A stretch of 64,000 nucleotides of DNA from an uncultured Lachnospiraceae bacterium. Its GTDB lineage: Bacteria > Bacillota > Clostridia > Lachnospirales > Lachnospiraceae. The position numbers and the translations under genes were made by a program. The notes below the pieces were generated by a model. It searched no databases, was not told the origin of the DNA, and worked only from the letters and a program-made list of their open reading frames with translations. The stretch lies in assembly GCA_910577275.1 (NCBI GenBank), contig CAJTMW010000003.1, forward strand, positions 62,001 to 126,000. The letters run 5' to 3'. Positions 33,920 through 42,191 of this stretch are shown one piece after another. How positions within the stretch are numbered: position 1 is the first letter of the stretch; each line of letters begins with the position of its first letter.

Positions 33920-34609
33920 ATGAGATATATTTTGGCGCCGTCTCTTCTTGCGGCAGACTTTAACATACTGGGACAGCAAATCAGGGAAACGGAAGAAGCG
34001 GGGGCGGAATATCTTCATATTGATGTGATGGACGGTATTTTTGTACCCAGCATTTCTTTCGGAATGCCTCTTATCACATCCATCAGAAAAACCAGCCGTC
34101 AGTTTTTTGACGTGCATCTTATGATAGCAGACCCGGTGCGGTACATCAGGGAATTTGCAGACTGCGGGGCTGACGGCATTACCTTTCATTTAGAAGCGGT
34201 GGAGGACGCCGATAAGGTGATAGCGCATATCCATAAGGCGGGGGCCAGGGCCAGCATTTCCATTAAACCCGGAACGCCCGTTGAAGAGGTATATCCCTAT
34301 CTCTCCAAAGTGGAAATGGTTCTCATTATGAGTGTGGAGCCGGGCTTTGGAGGCCAGCCCTTTATGCCGGAGGCATATGAAAGAATCCGGCAGCTTCGGA
34401 ATTATCTGGATGAAAAGGGGCTGCCTGTAAAAATAGAGGTGGACGGCGGCCTTGGCAAGAAAAATGTGCGGGACGTTATTGCAGCCGGCGCGGACGTCTG
34501 CGTGGCCGGGTCCGCAGTATTTAAAAAACGCAGCATCAGCGAAAATGTTTCGCAGTTCATGAAAGCTTTCCGTGAAATGGAAGAACTTCACAGAGAAAGC
34601 TTTGAATAA
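33920..34609 (+). CDS. rpe: Ribulose-phosphate 3-epimerase
   Basis: The 229-residue TIM-barrel enzyme interconverts ribulose-5-phosphate and xylulose-5-phosphate. Signatures are LAPSLLAADFNILGQQI, HIDVMDGIFVPSISFG (metal-binding His and Asp), FDVHLMI, MSVEPGFGGQPFM and IEVDGGLGKKN. The start has AAAGTTGGAGAT ahead. Its position behind the two transketolase subunits makes a pentose phosphate operon. Confidence 0.96.
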   Translation: MRYILAPSLLAADFNILGQQIRETEEAGAEYLHIDVMDGIFVPSISFGMPLITSIRKTSRQFFDVHLMIADPVRYIREFADCGADGITFHLEAVEDADKVIAHIHKAGARASISIKPGTPVEEVYPYLSKVEMVLIMSVEPGFGGQPFMPEAYERIRQLRNYLDEKGLPVKIEVDGGLGKKNVRDVIAAGADVCVAGSAVFKKRSISENVSQFMKAFREMEELHRESFE

Positions 34610-34638
34610 AAAATACGTGGTAAAGAAGACATAAAAAG

Positions 34639-35511
34639 ATGGCGAAATTAGGCAGAAACGACCCCTGCTGGTGCGGCAGCGGCAGAAAATATAAAGCCTG
34701 TCATATGGCTATGGACGAAAAGATTCATCGTTATGAGCTGGAGGGACATATCGTACCGCCGAGAGAAATTCTGAAAACGGAAAAGCAGATACAAGGCATC
34801 AGGGAAAGCAGCGTTATCAACATGGCAGTACTGGACGCCGTGGGGGAGATGATAGGGCCGGGCGTGAGCACCCAGCAGATTGACGATGTTGTAACCAGTG
34901 TCACAGCGAAGATGGGCGGAATCGCAGCGCCCCTTAATTACGAGGGCTTTCCAAAGAGCGTGTGCACTTCCATCAACGAAGTGGTCTGTCACGGAATCCC
35001 TTCAAAGGACGTGATTTTGAAGGAGGGGGACATTGTCAATGTGGATGTGTCCACTCTGTATAAGGGCTATTATTCCGACTCCTCCAGAATGTACTGCATC
35101 GGTCAGGTGAGCGAGGAGAAAAGGAAGCTGGTGGAGGTCACAAAGGAATGCATGGAGCTGGGGCTTACCATGGTGAAACCGTGGAATTTCCTGGGCGATA
35201 TGGCGCAGGTAGTGAACGACCATGCCAGGAAAAACGGCTACAGTGTGGTGGTGGATATCGGCGGCCACGGAATCGGGCTGGAATTTCACGAGGAGCCTTT
35301 TGTAAGCTATGTGACAAGCGCAGGCACGGAAATGCTTATGGTGCCGGGAATGGTTTTTACCATTGAGCCCATGGTAAATATGGGAACCAGCGAAATTTAT
35401 GTGGATGACGACGACGGCTGGACAGTCTATACAGCGGACGGTAAGCCGTCGGCACAGTGGGAAATTACCGTAGCCGTTACAAAAGACGGTTATGAGGTTC
35501 TCACCTGGTAA
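34639..35511 (+). CDS. map: Methionine aminopeptidase type I with N-terminal SEC-C zinc motif
   Basis: The enzyme removes the initiator methionine from new proteins. The first 25 residues form a SEC-C zinc site (GRNDPCWCGSGRKYKACH), seen in a subset of Firmicutes enzymes and thought to aid ribosome contact. The catalytic core has VNVDVSTLYKGYYSDSSRMY (metal Asp pair), the His in GGHGIGLEFHEEPFV, the Glu in FTIEPMV and the final Glu in AQWEITVAVT. It has 290 residues. It follows rpe by 29 bases and is closed by a terminator. Confidence 0.96.
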   Translation: MAKLGRNDPCWCGSGRKYKACHMAMDEKIHRYELEGHIVPPREILKTEKQIQGIRESSVINMAVLDAVGEMIGPGVSTQQIDDVVTSVTAKMGGIAAPLNYEGFPKSVCTSINEVVCHGIPSKDVILKEGDIVNVDVSTLYKGYYSDSSRMYCIGQVSEEKRKLVEVTKECMELGLTMVKPWNFLGDMAQVVNDHARKNGYSVVVDIGGHGIGLEFHEEPFVSYVTSAGTEMLMVPGMVFTIEPMVNMGTSEIYVDDDDGWTVYTADGKPSAQWEITVAVTKDGYEVLTW

Positions 35512-35547
35512 CAAAATGAATAATTGCTATACTCAGAAAAGTAAATC

Positions 35548-35588
35548 GGCCATACAAAAAATAAGCGGTAAATTTTGTATGGCCTTTT
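35548..35588 (+). terminator. Terminator after map
   Basis: GGCCATACAAAA (35548-35559) pairs with TTTTGTATGGCC (35573-35584), a perfect 12-bp stem, followed by TTTT. Confidence 0.88.
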
Positions 35589-35595
35589 AAAAAAT

Positions 35596-35692
35596 CAGAG
35601 GAAAAGAGTGAAAGATTTTTCAAATCTTTCCTCTGCAAGTTTGTGTCTGCGCTGCACCCACAAACTTGATATGCGCAACAAAGCAGCGCAGA
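35596..35692 (+). promoter_or_regulatory. Structured leader with potential pseudoknot before the FAD oxidoreductase gene
   Basis: A 9-bp hairpin (35610-35618 with 35622-35630) is followed by a 10-bp stem CAAGTTTGTG/CACAAACTTG (35636-35645 with 35659-35668). The loop of this stem, TCTGCGCTGC (35646-35655), is perfectly complementary to GCAGCGCAGA (35683-35692), which ends one base ahead of the start codon. The two 10-bp stems could form an H-type pseudoknot or switch against each other. No ordinary ribosome site stands before the ATG. Confidence 0.6.
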
Positions 35693-35693
35693 A

Positions 35694-37214
35694 ATGGAAA
35701 AGACTATGTATGATGTGATTATTATCGGGGCAGGCGTCAGCGGGTGCGCCGTTGCAAGGGAGCTGTCCCGGACGGAGCTGAAAATTGCGGTTCTTGAAAA
35801 GGCTTTCGACGTCTGCGAGGGGACGTCCAAGGCAAACAGCGGAATTGTGCATGCAGGCTACGATGCCGTTCCGGGAACCCTGAAGGCAAAGCTTAATCTG
35901 GAAGGGAGCCGGAAGATGGAGGCTCTTTCCAGAGAGCTTGATTTTTCCTATAAGAGAAACGGTTCGATTGTGCTTTGCTTTGACGAAAAGGATACGGGAA
36001 AGCTGGAGGAGCTGAAGGCAAGAGGGGAGGCAAACGGTGTGGAAGGCCTGTCTATTTTAAACAGAGAGGAACTTCTTGCCCTTGAGCCGAATGCGGGGGA
36101 TAATGCGGTGGCGGCGCTTTACGCGCCCACAGGCGGAATTGTGTGCCCTTTTGGGCTTACCATAGCGCTGGCGGAAAACGCGGCGGTAAACGGCGTTGAA
36201 TTCCGGTTTGGCGAGGAAGTGACGGCAGTAGAGAGGAAAGAAGCGGGATATCTTGTCCGTACCAGGGAGCGGGAGTATGAAGCCGGGATTGTGATTAACG
36301 CCGCCGGCGTTTATGCGGATAAGATTCACAATATGGTCAGCGGCGCCAAAATGGAAATCATTCCCCGAAAGGGAGAATACCTTCTTTATGATAAAAATGT
36401 GGGAAATCTTGTGAGCCATACCCTGTTCCAGCTTCCCACCGCCCTGGGGAAAGGGATTCTGGTAACGCCTACGGTTCACGGAAATCTTCTTACCGGCCCT
36501 ACGGCGACGGATATTCCCGAGAAGGAAGGAACGCAGACCTCTGCGGAGGGAATAAAACAGGTGGGGGCCAAGGCGGCGCTGAGCGTAAAAAATATTCCCG
36601 GACGGGAAGTGATTACCTCCTTTGCGGGGCTGCGGGCCCATGTTACGGTTCCGCCGTATGCAGCAGAGGAAGCATCGGCAGCGGGGAATGGAGAGGCGTT
36701 AAAATCTGTCCGTCCCGCATACGAGGAAGACTTTGTTATCGGGGAAGCGGCGGACGCGCCGGGATTTATCGACGTGGCGGGTATGGAATCGCCGGGACTT
36801 TCCTGTGCGCCTGCCGTAGGCGAGTATGTGGCGGAGCTGGTCAGGGCGATTTTAAAGCCGCAGGAAAAGAAGGACTTTGTAAGCACCCGAAAGGGGATTC
36901 CATGCATGGAATCAGCCTCGGACGAGGAGAGGCAGAGACTGATAAAAGAAAATCCCGCTTACGGGAACGTTATCTGCCGTTGTGAGATGGTAACGGAAGG
37001 AGAGATTCTGGATGCGATAAGAAGACCCTTAGGCGCAAGGACAACGGACGGCGTCAAGAGGAGAACACGGGCGGGGATGGGAAGATGCCAGTCCGGCTTC
37101 TGCAATCCGAAAGTGGTGGAAATTCTTGCCCGGGAGCTTCAAGTGGACGAGAGCGAAATAAGAAAAGCGGGAGACGGTTCCTGGTATCTGTTACCGCTGG
37201 AGGAAAAGGCATGA
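35694..37214 (+). CDS. FAD-dependent glycerol-3-phosphate dehydrogenase-like oxidoreductase with [2Fe-2S]-type domain
   Basis: The 506-residue protein begins with the FAD-binding Rossmann motif VIIIGAGVSGCAVARELS and contains the DAO-family core (about 5-370). The C-terminal part (about 415-490) has four cysteines in ICRCEMVTEGEI and GMGRCQSGFCNPKV, the BFD-like [2Fe-2S] domain of GlpA-type dehydrogenases. Together with the next gene and glpK it makes a glycerol operon that oxidises glycerol-3-phosphate to dihydroxyacetone phosphate. ATG 35694 is used; ATG 35706 (MYDVIIIGAG) is equally possible. Neither has a good ribosome site, and the leader upstream is strongly structured. Confidence 0.92.
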   Translation: MEKTMYDVIIIGAGVSGCAVARELSRTELKIAVLEKAFDVCEGTSKANSGIVHAGYDAVPGTLKAKLNLEGSRKMEALSRELDFSYKRNGSIVLCFDEKDTGKLEELKARGEANGVEGLSILNREELLALEPNAGDNAVAALYAPTGGIVCPFGLTIALAENAAVNGVEFRFGEEVTAVERKEAGYLVRTREREYEAGIVINAAGVYADKIHNMVSGAKMEIIPRKGEYLLYDKNVGNLVSHTLFQLPTALGKGILVTPTVHGNLLTGPTATDIPEKEGTQTSAEGIKQVGAKAALSVKNIPGREVITSFAGLRAHVTVPPYAAEEASAAGNGEALKSVRPAYEEDFVIGEAADAPGFIDVAGMESPGLSCAPAVGEYVAELVRAILKPQEKKDFVSTRKGIPCMESASDEERQRLIKENPAYGNVICRCEMVTEGEILDAIRRPLGARTTDGVKRRTRAGMGRCQSGFCNPKVVEILARELQVDESEIRKAGDGSWYLLPLEEKA

Positions 37215-38632
37215 AAAATGTGGATTTAGTGGTGATAGGCGGCGGCCCGGCCGGGATGGCGGCGGCCTTGTCCGCCAGGGAAAAGGGAATCGGCGACATT
37301 CTGATTCTGGAAAGAGACAGAGAATTAGGCGGAATTTTAAACCAGTGCATACACAATGGTTTCGGCCTCCATACCTTCAGGGAGGAGCTGACGGGGCCCG
37401 AGTATGCGGCCCGCTATGTGGAGATGGTGCATGAGCAGAAAATCCCGTTTCTCCTCCATACCATGGTAGTAGACGTGCAGGGAGGTTCTCCCTGTGTGGT
37501 GACTGCCATGAACAGGGAACAGGGAATGTTCCAGATAAAGGCAAAGGCGGTTGTCTTTGCCATGGGGTGCCGGGAGCGTTCCAGAGGCGCAATGAATATA
37601 CCGGGCTACCGCCCGGCGGGAATTTATTCCGCCGGAACGGCTCAGAGGTATGTGAATATCGAGGGAAGGATGCCGGGAAGGGAAATCGTTGTGTTAGGCT
37701 CCGGCGATATCGGCCTGATTATGGCAAGGCGAATGACGCTGCAGGGCGCGAAGGTTAAAATGGTGGCAGAAATCATGCCCTATTCAGGGGGACTTAAGAG
37801 GAACATCGTTCAATGTCTGGACGATTTCGGAATTCCCTTAAAGCTGAGCCACACCGTCACGGAAATTCACGGAAAGGAAAGGGTGGAGGGCGTGACGGTT
37901 GCCAGAGTGGACGAGAACCTTGCGCCGATTCCGGGGACGGAGGAGTTTGTGAAGTGCGACACCCTTCTCTTATCCTGCGGCCTGATTCCCGAAAACGAGC
38001 TGAGCCGCAGCGCCGGGGCGCAGATGGACGCCGTAACTTCGGGGCCTGTGGTGAATGGACGGCTGGAAACCACGGTGCGGGGGATTTTTGCCTGTGGAAA
38101 CGTGCTTCATGTCCACGACCTTGTGGACAATGTTTCCCTGGAAGCCGAAAAGGCCGGGGCCTTTGCCGCCGAGTATATTTTAGAGGGCGAAAAGGACTGG
38201 GGAGAAGCGGTTCGTCCGAAGATTCCCGAAAAGACAAAATGCGCCCTTCCCGAGGGGCGGGATTTGTCCAGCCAGCTCATCTGCATCGGCTGTCCGGTGG
38301 GGTGCCTGATTACGGTGAAAAAGAAAGAGGACGGGAGCCTTGACATTACCGGGAACACCTGTAAAAAGGGCGAGGCCTATGCCCGCAGCGAGATGACGGC
38401 GCCGGTTCGTACAGTGACCTCCATGATTCGTGTGGAAGGCGGAAGCGGCAAGGTGGTTCCGGTAAAAACCGCAACGGAGATTCCGAAGGAGAAAATCGGC
38501 GCATGTATGGATGAAATCGAGGCGCGGGTTGTGTGCGCGCCCGTCAAAGTGGGAGACGTGCTGATTGAAAATGTGGCGGGAACCTCCGTTTCCGTGGTTG
38601 CCACGGGGAATATGGAATGCGCCGTACGGTGA
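37211..38632 (+). CDS. FAD/NAD(P)-dependent oxidoreductase fused to a DUF1667 domain
   Basis: The 473-residue product starts with the FAD motif LVVIGGGPAGMAAALSA, has the second nucleotide site IVVLGSGDIGLIMARRM near residue 158 and ends the oxidoreductase part at about residue 335. Residues 352-473 (LICIGCPVGCLITV, ITGNTCKKGEAYARSE) are a DUF1667 domain, whose cysteines suggest a metal centre. In many Firmicutes DUF1667 is a separate small gene third in this operon; here the two are one protein. ATG 37211 overlaps the previous stop by four bases. It likely serves electron transfer for the preceding dehydrogenase. Confidence 0.92.
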   Translation: MKNVDLVVIGGGPAGMAAALSAREKGIGDILILERDRELGGILNQCIHNGFGLHTFREELTGPEYAARYVEMVHEQKIPFLLHTMVVDVQGGSPCVVTAMNREQGMFQIKAKAVVFAMGCRERSRGAMNIPGYRPAGIYSAGTAQRYVNIEGRMPGREIVVLGSGDIGLIMARRMTLQGAKVKMVAEIMPYSGGLKRNIVQCLDDFGIPLKLSHTVTEIHGKERVEGVTVARVDENLAPIPGTEEFVKCDTLLLSCGLIPENELSRSAGAQMDAVTSGPVVNGRLETTVRGIFACGNVLHVHDLVDNVSLEAEKAGAFAAEYILEGEKDWGEAVRPKIPEKTKCALPEGRDLSSQLICIGCPVGCLITVKKKEDGSLDITGNTCKKGEAYARSEMTAPVRTVTSMIRVEGGSGKVVPVKTATEIPKEKIGACMDEIEARVVCAPVKVGDVLIENVAGTSVSVVATGNMECAVR

Positions 38633-38770
38633 AGGGTATGAGGCAGAAAGCAAAGAGGATTTGCGCGTGGACGCCGTGAAAAACGGGATTGCGCAGAAGA
38701 CGGCGGGCGCATGGCAGAGCCTGTAAGAGACGGAGAGAGGTACGAAAATTCAGAAAGGGGTGTAAAAAAT

Positions 38771-40261
38771 ATGAGCAAATATGTAATGGCGCTTGACCAG
38801 GGAACCACCAGCTCGAGGTGTATCCTTTTCAACAAAAAAGGAGAAATTCAGAGCATTGCCCAGAAGGAGTTCGGGCAGATTTATCCGAAGCCGGGCTGGG
38901 TGGAGCACAATCCCATGGAAATCTGGTCTTCCCAGCTCTCGGTGACAATGGAGGCCATGGCCATGGTGGGCGCGGGGCCGGAAGACATTGCCGGAATCGG
39001 GATTACCAATCAGCGGGAGACCACTATCGTATGGGACAGGAAAACCGGAGAGCCGGTTTACAACGCAATTGTCTGGCAATGCCGCCGGACGGCGGAAAAG
39101 GTGGATGAGCTGGTTGAGGCCGGGTACGGGGAGCTGATACGGGAGAGGACGGGGCTTGTGCCGGACGCCTACTTCAGCGCCACCAAAATCGCCTGGATAC
39201 TGGATAACGTTGCGGGAGTAAGGGAACGCGCGGAGCGCGGCGAGCTTGCCTTTGGAACGGTGGACAGCTGGCTTATCTATAACCTGACAAAGGGCGAAAT
39301 CCACGTTACGGATTATACCAATGCAAGCCGTACCATGCTTTTCGACATTCATAAGCTGTGCTGGGACGAAGAACTTCTCAATCTTTTACATATTCCGGCG
39401 TCTATGCTGCCGGAGGTAAAGCCTTCGAGCTGTATTTTCGGGTATGCGGACGGCGCGGTGCTTGGCGGCCGGATACCCATTGCGGGCATCGCGGGCGACC
39501 AGCAGGCGGCTCTTTTCGGCCAGTGCTGTTTTTCCAGGGGACAGGTGAAAAATACCTACGGCACGGGCTGCTTTCTTCTGATGCACACGGGAACCGAGGC
39601 AATTACCTCCAACAACGGACTGATTACCACCATTGCCGCAAGCAGCGGAGAGCAGGTGGAATACGCCCTTGAGGGGAGTGTATTTGTTGCCGGGGCGGCG
39701 GTACAGTGGCTCCGCGACGGTATGCGGATGGTGAAAACGGCGGCGCAGACCGAGGAGTACGCGCAAAAGACCGACGATACGGAAGGGGTTTATGTGGTTC
39801 CGGCCTTTGCAGGAATGGGCGCGCCCTACTGGAATCCCTACGCCAGAGGCTGTGTGGTGGGAATCACCAGAGGCTGCGGAAAGGAGCACTTTATCAGGGC
39901 GACGCTGGAATCCATTGCCTATCAGACCTATGACGTGTTAAACGCCATGGAGGAGGACGCCGAGGTTTCCATCGCCGGACTCAAGGTGGACGGCGGCGCC
40001 AGCGCCAACGATTTCCTGATGCAGTTCCAGGCGGATATTTTGGGAGCAAGGGTTTACCGGCCGGAGTGCATCGAGACAACAGCCCTTGGAGCGGCTTATC
40101 TTGCCGGGCTTGCCTGCGGTTACTGGGAGAGCAGGGAGGAAATCAGCGCAAACTGGCAGCTTGGCCGGGAGTTCATTCATGAGATGAGTGAAAACCAGAG
40201 GGAACGGCTTTTAAAGGGATGGAAACGGGCGGTGAAATGCGCGCTTGCCTGGGCAGAATAA
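38771..40261 (+). CDS. glpK: Glycerol kinase
   Basis: The enzyme phosphorylates glycerol to glycerol-3-phosphate with ATP. The 496-residue FGGY kinase shows MALDQGTTSSRCILF at the start, ITNQRETTIVWD, the FGGY signature GIAGDQQAALFGQCCF and VDGGASANDFLMQFQADIL near the end. AAAGGGG stands ahead of the ATG at 38771; the in-frame start at 38711 lacks a site. It lies 138 bases behind the oxidoreductase genes, which use its product. No glycerol facilitator gene is next to it. Confidence 0.97.
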   Translation: MSKYVMALDQGTTSSRCILFNKKGEIQSIAQKEFGQIYPKPGWVEHNPMEIWSSQLSVTMEAMAMVGAGPEDIAGIGITNQRETTIVWDRKTGEPVYNAIVWQCRRTAEKVDELVEAGYGELIRERTGLVPDAYFSATKIAWILDNVAGVRERAERGELAFGTVDSWLIYNLTKGEIHVTDYTNASRTMLFDIHKLCWDEELLNLLHIPASMLPEVKPSSCIFGYADGAVLGGRIPIAGIAGDQQAALFGQCCFSRGQVKNTYGTGCFLLMHTGTEAITSNNGLITTIAASSGEQVEYALEGSVFVAGAAVQWLRDGMRMVKTAAQTEEYAQKTDDTEGVYVVPAFAGMGAPYWNPYARGCVVGITRGCGKEHFIRATLESIAYQTYDVLNAMEEDAEVSIAGLKVDGGASANDFLMQFQADILGARVYRPECIETTALGAAYLAGLACGYWESREEISANWQLGREFIHEMSENQRERLLKGWKRAVKCALAWAE

Positions 40262-40264
40262 AAC

Positions 40265-40410
40265 GAGGTGAAGTTGCACTAAGGCTGCAAAGGACGCAGC
40301 CCAAGTGCAGCTAAGTCACCTCGAGAAGAATCGCAGAGCGATTCTTCCAGCGTCTGATAAAGGCGAATACAGAGCATTCGCAAATTCCGCGGATACTTGG
40401 GCGAGTATCT
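40265..40410 (+). ncRNA. Candidate structured RNA element: four consecutive hairpins
   Basis: Hairpin 1 (40265-40324) stacks CGAGGTGA/TCACCTCG, an 8-bp stem with one G-U pair (40274-40281 with 40305-40312) and GGCTGC/GCAGCC. Hairpin 2 is a perfect 10-bp stem with an AGA loop (40326-40348). Hairpin 3 is GCGAAT/ATTCGC (40364-40382), hairpin 4 is GATACT/AGTATC (40393-40410). The array fills most of the gap between glpK and the Nudix gene. Only hairpin 1 could end transcription, yet no T-run follows. Confidence 0.55.
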
Positions 40411-40440
40411 TATCTGGCAATTTGAGAAAAGGGGACGGGT

Positions 40441-41055
40441 ATGAAGAAATATACTGCCGTCAGGAAGCTGACGGACAATCGCTTTTTAAATCTTTATGAA
40501 ATGGACGCCCTGACAAACACGGGAAGCCCCTTTCACTACTATTTTGCTTCCAGAAACAGCGAGGAGAATCTTCCGCTGCTGACAGGAAAGCTGTGCTCGA
40601 ACGGTATTGTCATTTATCCTGTGTGGAAAAAGGAGCCGGAAAAGCTGGTGATGCTGCGGCAGTACCGGTATCCTCTTGACGCCTGGCTTTATGAGCTGCC
40701 GGCGGGGCTGATTGACGAGGGGGAGACAGCCTCACAAGCCGCCGTCCGGGAGATGAAGGAGGAGACGGGACTTACCTTTACGCCCTATGAGGGCGGCAAT
40801 CCGTCCTTCCGCCGGCCGGTTTATCTGGGGGCAGGGCTCACCGACGAGACGAGCACCTCGGTATTTGGCTTTGCGGAGGGGGAGATTTCAGGCAGATTCC
40901 GGGAAAGCACGGAGAGCATCGAGGTTCTTTTGGTGGATAAGAAGGAAGCGGAAAGGATACTTAAGGAGGAGAGAGTCTCCCTTCGGGCGGCTTTTCTTCT
41001 GATGTCCTTTTTACGGATGGAAGGAGCAAAGCCCTTTGCTTTTCTGGATGAATAA
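40441..41055 (+). CDS. Nudix hydrolase, ADP-ribose pyrophosphatase type
   Basis: The 204-residue protein has the full Nudix box GLIDEGETASQAAVREMKEETG at about residues 92-113, with the metal-binding REMKEE. The preceding REYRYPLDAWLYELPAG-like segment (LRQYRYPLDAWLYELPAG) is typical of enzymes that hydrolyse ADP-ribose or related nucleoside diphosphate sugars. AGGGGACGGG stands ahead of the ATG. Its leader contains the four-hairpin array. Confidence 0.92.
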   Translation: MKKYTAVRKLTDNRFLNLYEMDALTNTGSPFHYYFASRNSEENLPLLTGKLCSNGIVIYPVWKKEPEKLVMLRQYRYPLDAWLYELPAGLIDEGETASQAAVREMKEETGLTFTPYEGGNPSFRRPVYLGAGLTDETSTSVFGFAEGEISGRFRESTESIEVLLVDKKEAERILKEERVSLRAAFLLMSFLRMEGAKPFAFLDE

Positions 41056-41099
41056 GCGGGAGGCGCGGCGTGTTTTGTTTATGGGAAACGGAGGATTAG

Positions 41100-42122
41100 A
41101 TGGCTAAGGACGTGACATTGGCGGATATCGCGGCCAGGGTGGGGGTCAGTAATGTGGCTGTTTATAAGGCGCTGACCGGCAAGCCGGGAGTGAGCGCCAG
41201 GCTGCGGGAGGAAATCATACGGCTTGCCGGGGAGATGGGCTATACCGCCCCGGAACGGGGGCAGAACGCACGGGGACTGCGCGCAGGGAAAACGGGGAAT
41301 ATCGGCGTGATTGTGCCGGAACAGTATTACGGATATGCCAGCTCCTTTTACGGACAGTTGTATGAAAAGGTTATCAAATCCCTGTACCAGAACGATTATT
41401 TCGGCATTCTCGAGCTGCTGAACGAGGAGGACGAAAAAAATATTCAAATGCCCAGAGTGATGAGGGAAGAAAAGGTAGACGGGCTGATTTTTCTCGGGCA
41501 GATGAGGGAAGAGTATATTAATTTTATTATCGGTCAGACACAGTTCCCGGTGTTCTTTCTGGATACCTATGTGCCCCTTGCTACCTTTGATACGGTAATC
41601 TCCGACGGGTATTACGGGACCTATGCCATGACCCGCTACCTGATAAGCCAGGGGCACCGCAAAATCGGTTTTGTGGGAAGCGTGGACGCCACGGGCAGCA
41701 TAGCCGACCGCTTCTGGGGATACCGCAAGGCGCTCCGGGAAAGCCATATCAAATATGAGGACGCCTGGGAAATCCCGGACAGGGACGGGCGCGGGAATCT
41801 GTTCGAAACCATATTGGAGGATGGAAGGGGCATGGACGCCTTTGTGTGCAACTGCGACCTTGCCGCACACACCCTGATTCAAAATCTGGAGGGCCGGGGG
41901 CTGCGGGTGCCGGAGGATATTTCCGTGGCAGGTGTGGATGATTTTCTCCCGGCGGGAATGGATAACACAAGAATCACTTCCTATAAGGTGGATATGGCGG
42001 GAATGGCGGATTTATGCGTCAAATCTCTGCTGAAAAAGATGCAGGGCAGGAAGTATGTGGAGGGCGTCCAGATTGTGACGGGGGAAATTGTTTATAAAAA
42101 AACGGTTGCAGAAAGGAAATGA
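41100..42122 (+). CDS. LacI-family transcriptional regulator
   Basis: The 340-residue protein has the LacI helix-turn-helix VTLADIAARVGVSNVAVYKALTGKPGVS (about 4-31) and a periplasmic-binding-type sensor domain (IGVIVPEQYYGYASSFY to the DDF motif GVDDFLPAGMDNTRIT). It is followed at 69 bases by a beta-glucuronidase gene in the same direction, so it very likely represses that gene and responds to a glucuronide-derived ligand. ACGGAGGATT stands ahead of the ATG. Confidence 0.94.
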   Translation: MAKDVTLADIAARVGVSNVAVYKALTGKPGVSARLREEIIRLAGEMGYTAPERGQNARGLRAGKTGNIGVIVPEQYYGYASSFYGQLYEKVIKSLYQNDYFGILELLNEEDEKNIQMPRVMREEKVDGLIFLGQMREEYINFIIGQTQFPVFFLDTYVPLATFDTVISDGYYGTYAMTRYLISQGHRKIGFVGSVDATGSIADRFWGYRKALRESHIKYEDAWEIPDRDGRGNLFETILEDGRGMDAFVCNCDLAAHTLIQNLEGRGLRVPEDISVAGVDDFLPAGMDNTRITSYKVDMAGMADLCVKSLLKKMQGRKYVEGVQIVTGEIVYKKTVAERK

Positions 42123-42136
42123 GGGCGGCATCAGAT

Positions 42137-42158
42137 GGGTATTACTTGTGTACTACCC
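42137..42158. promoter_or_regulatory. Inverted repeat between lacI-type gene and uidA, possible operator
   Basis: GGGTATTAC (42137-42145) and GTACTACCC (42150-42158) form an inverted repeat with one mismatch and a four-base centre. Its size and place fit an operator of the LacI-type regulator; a weak terminator is the alternative. Confidence 0.4.
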
Positions 42159-42191
42159 GTATTGACGCGGAGCCGGAACAGGGGGTAAAAA

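Noticed and set aside
32672..34189. 505-codon open frame on the minus strand across the transketolase subunits and rpe
   Set aside because: It lies fully antisense to three well-recognised enzymes, has no family signature and no ribosome site; it is a by-product of codon bias.
35610..35630. Leader hairpin considered as a second terminator after map
   Set aside because: The stem is AT-rich and not followed by a T-run; the real terminator is at 35548-35588.
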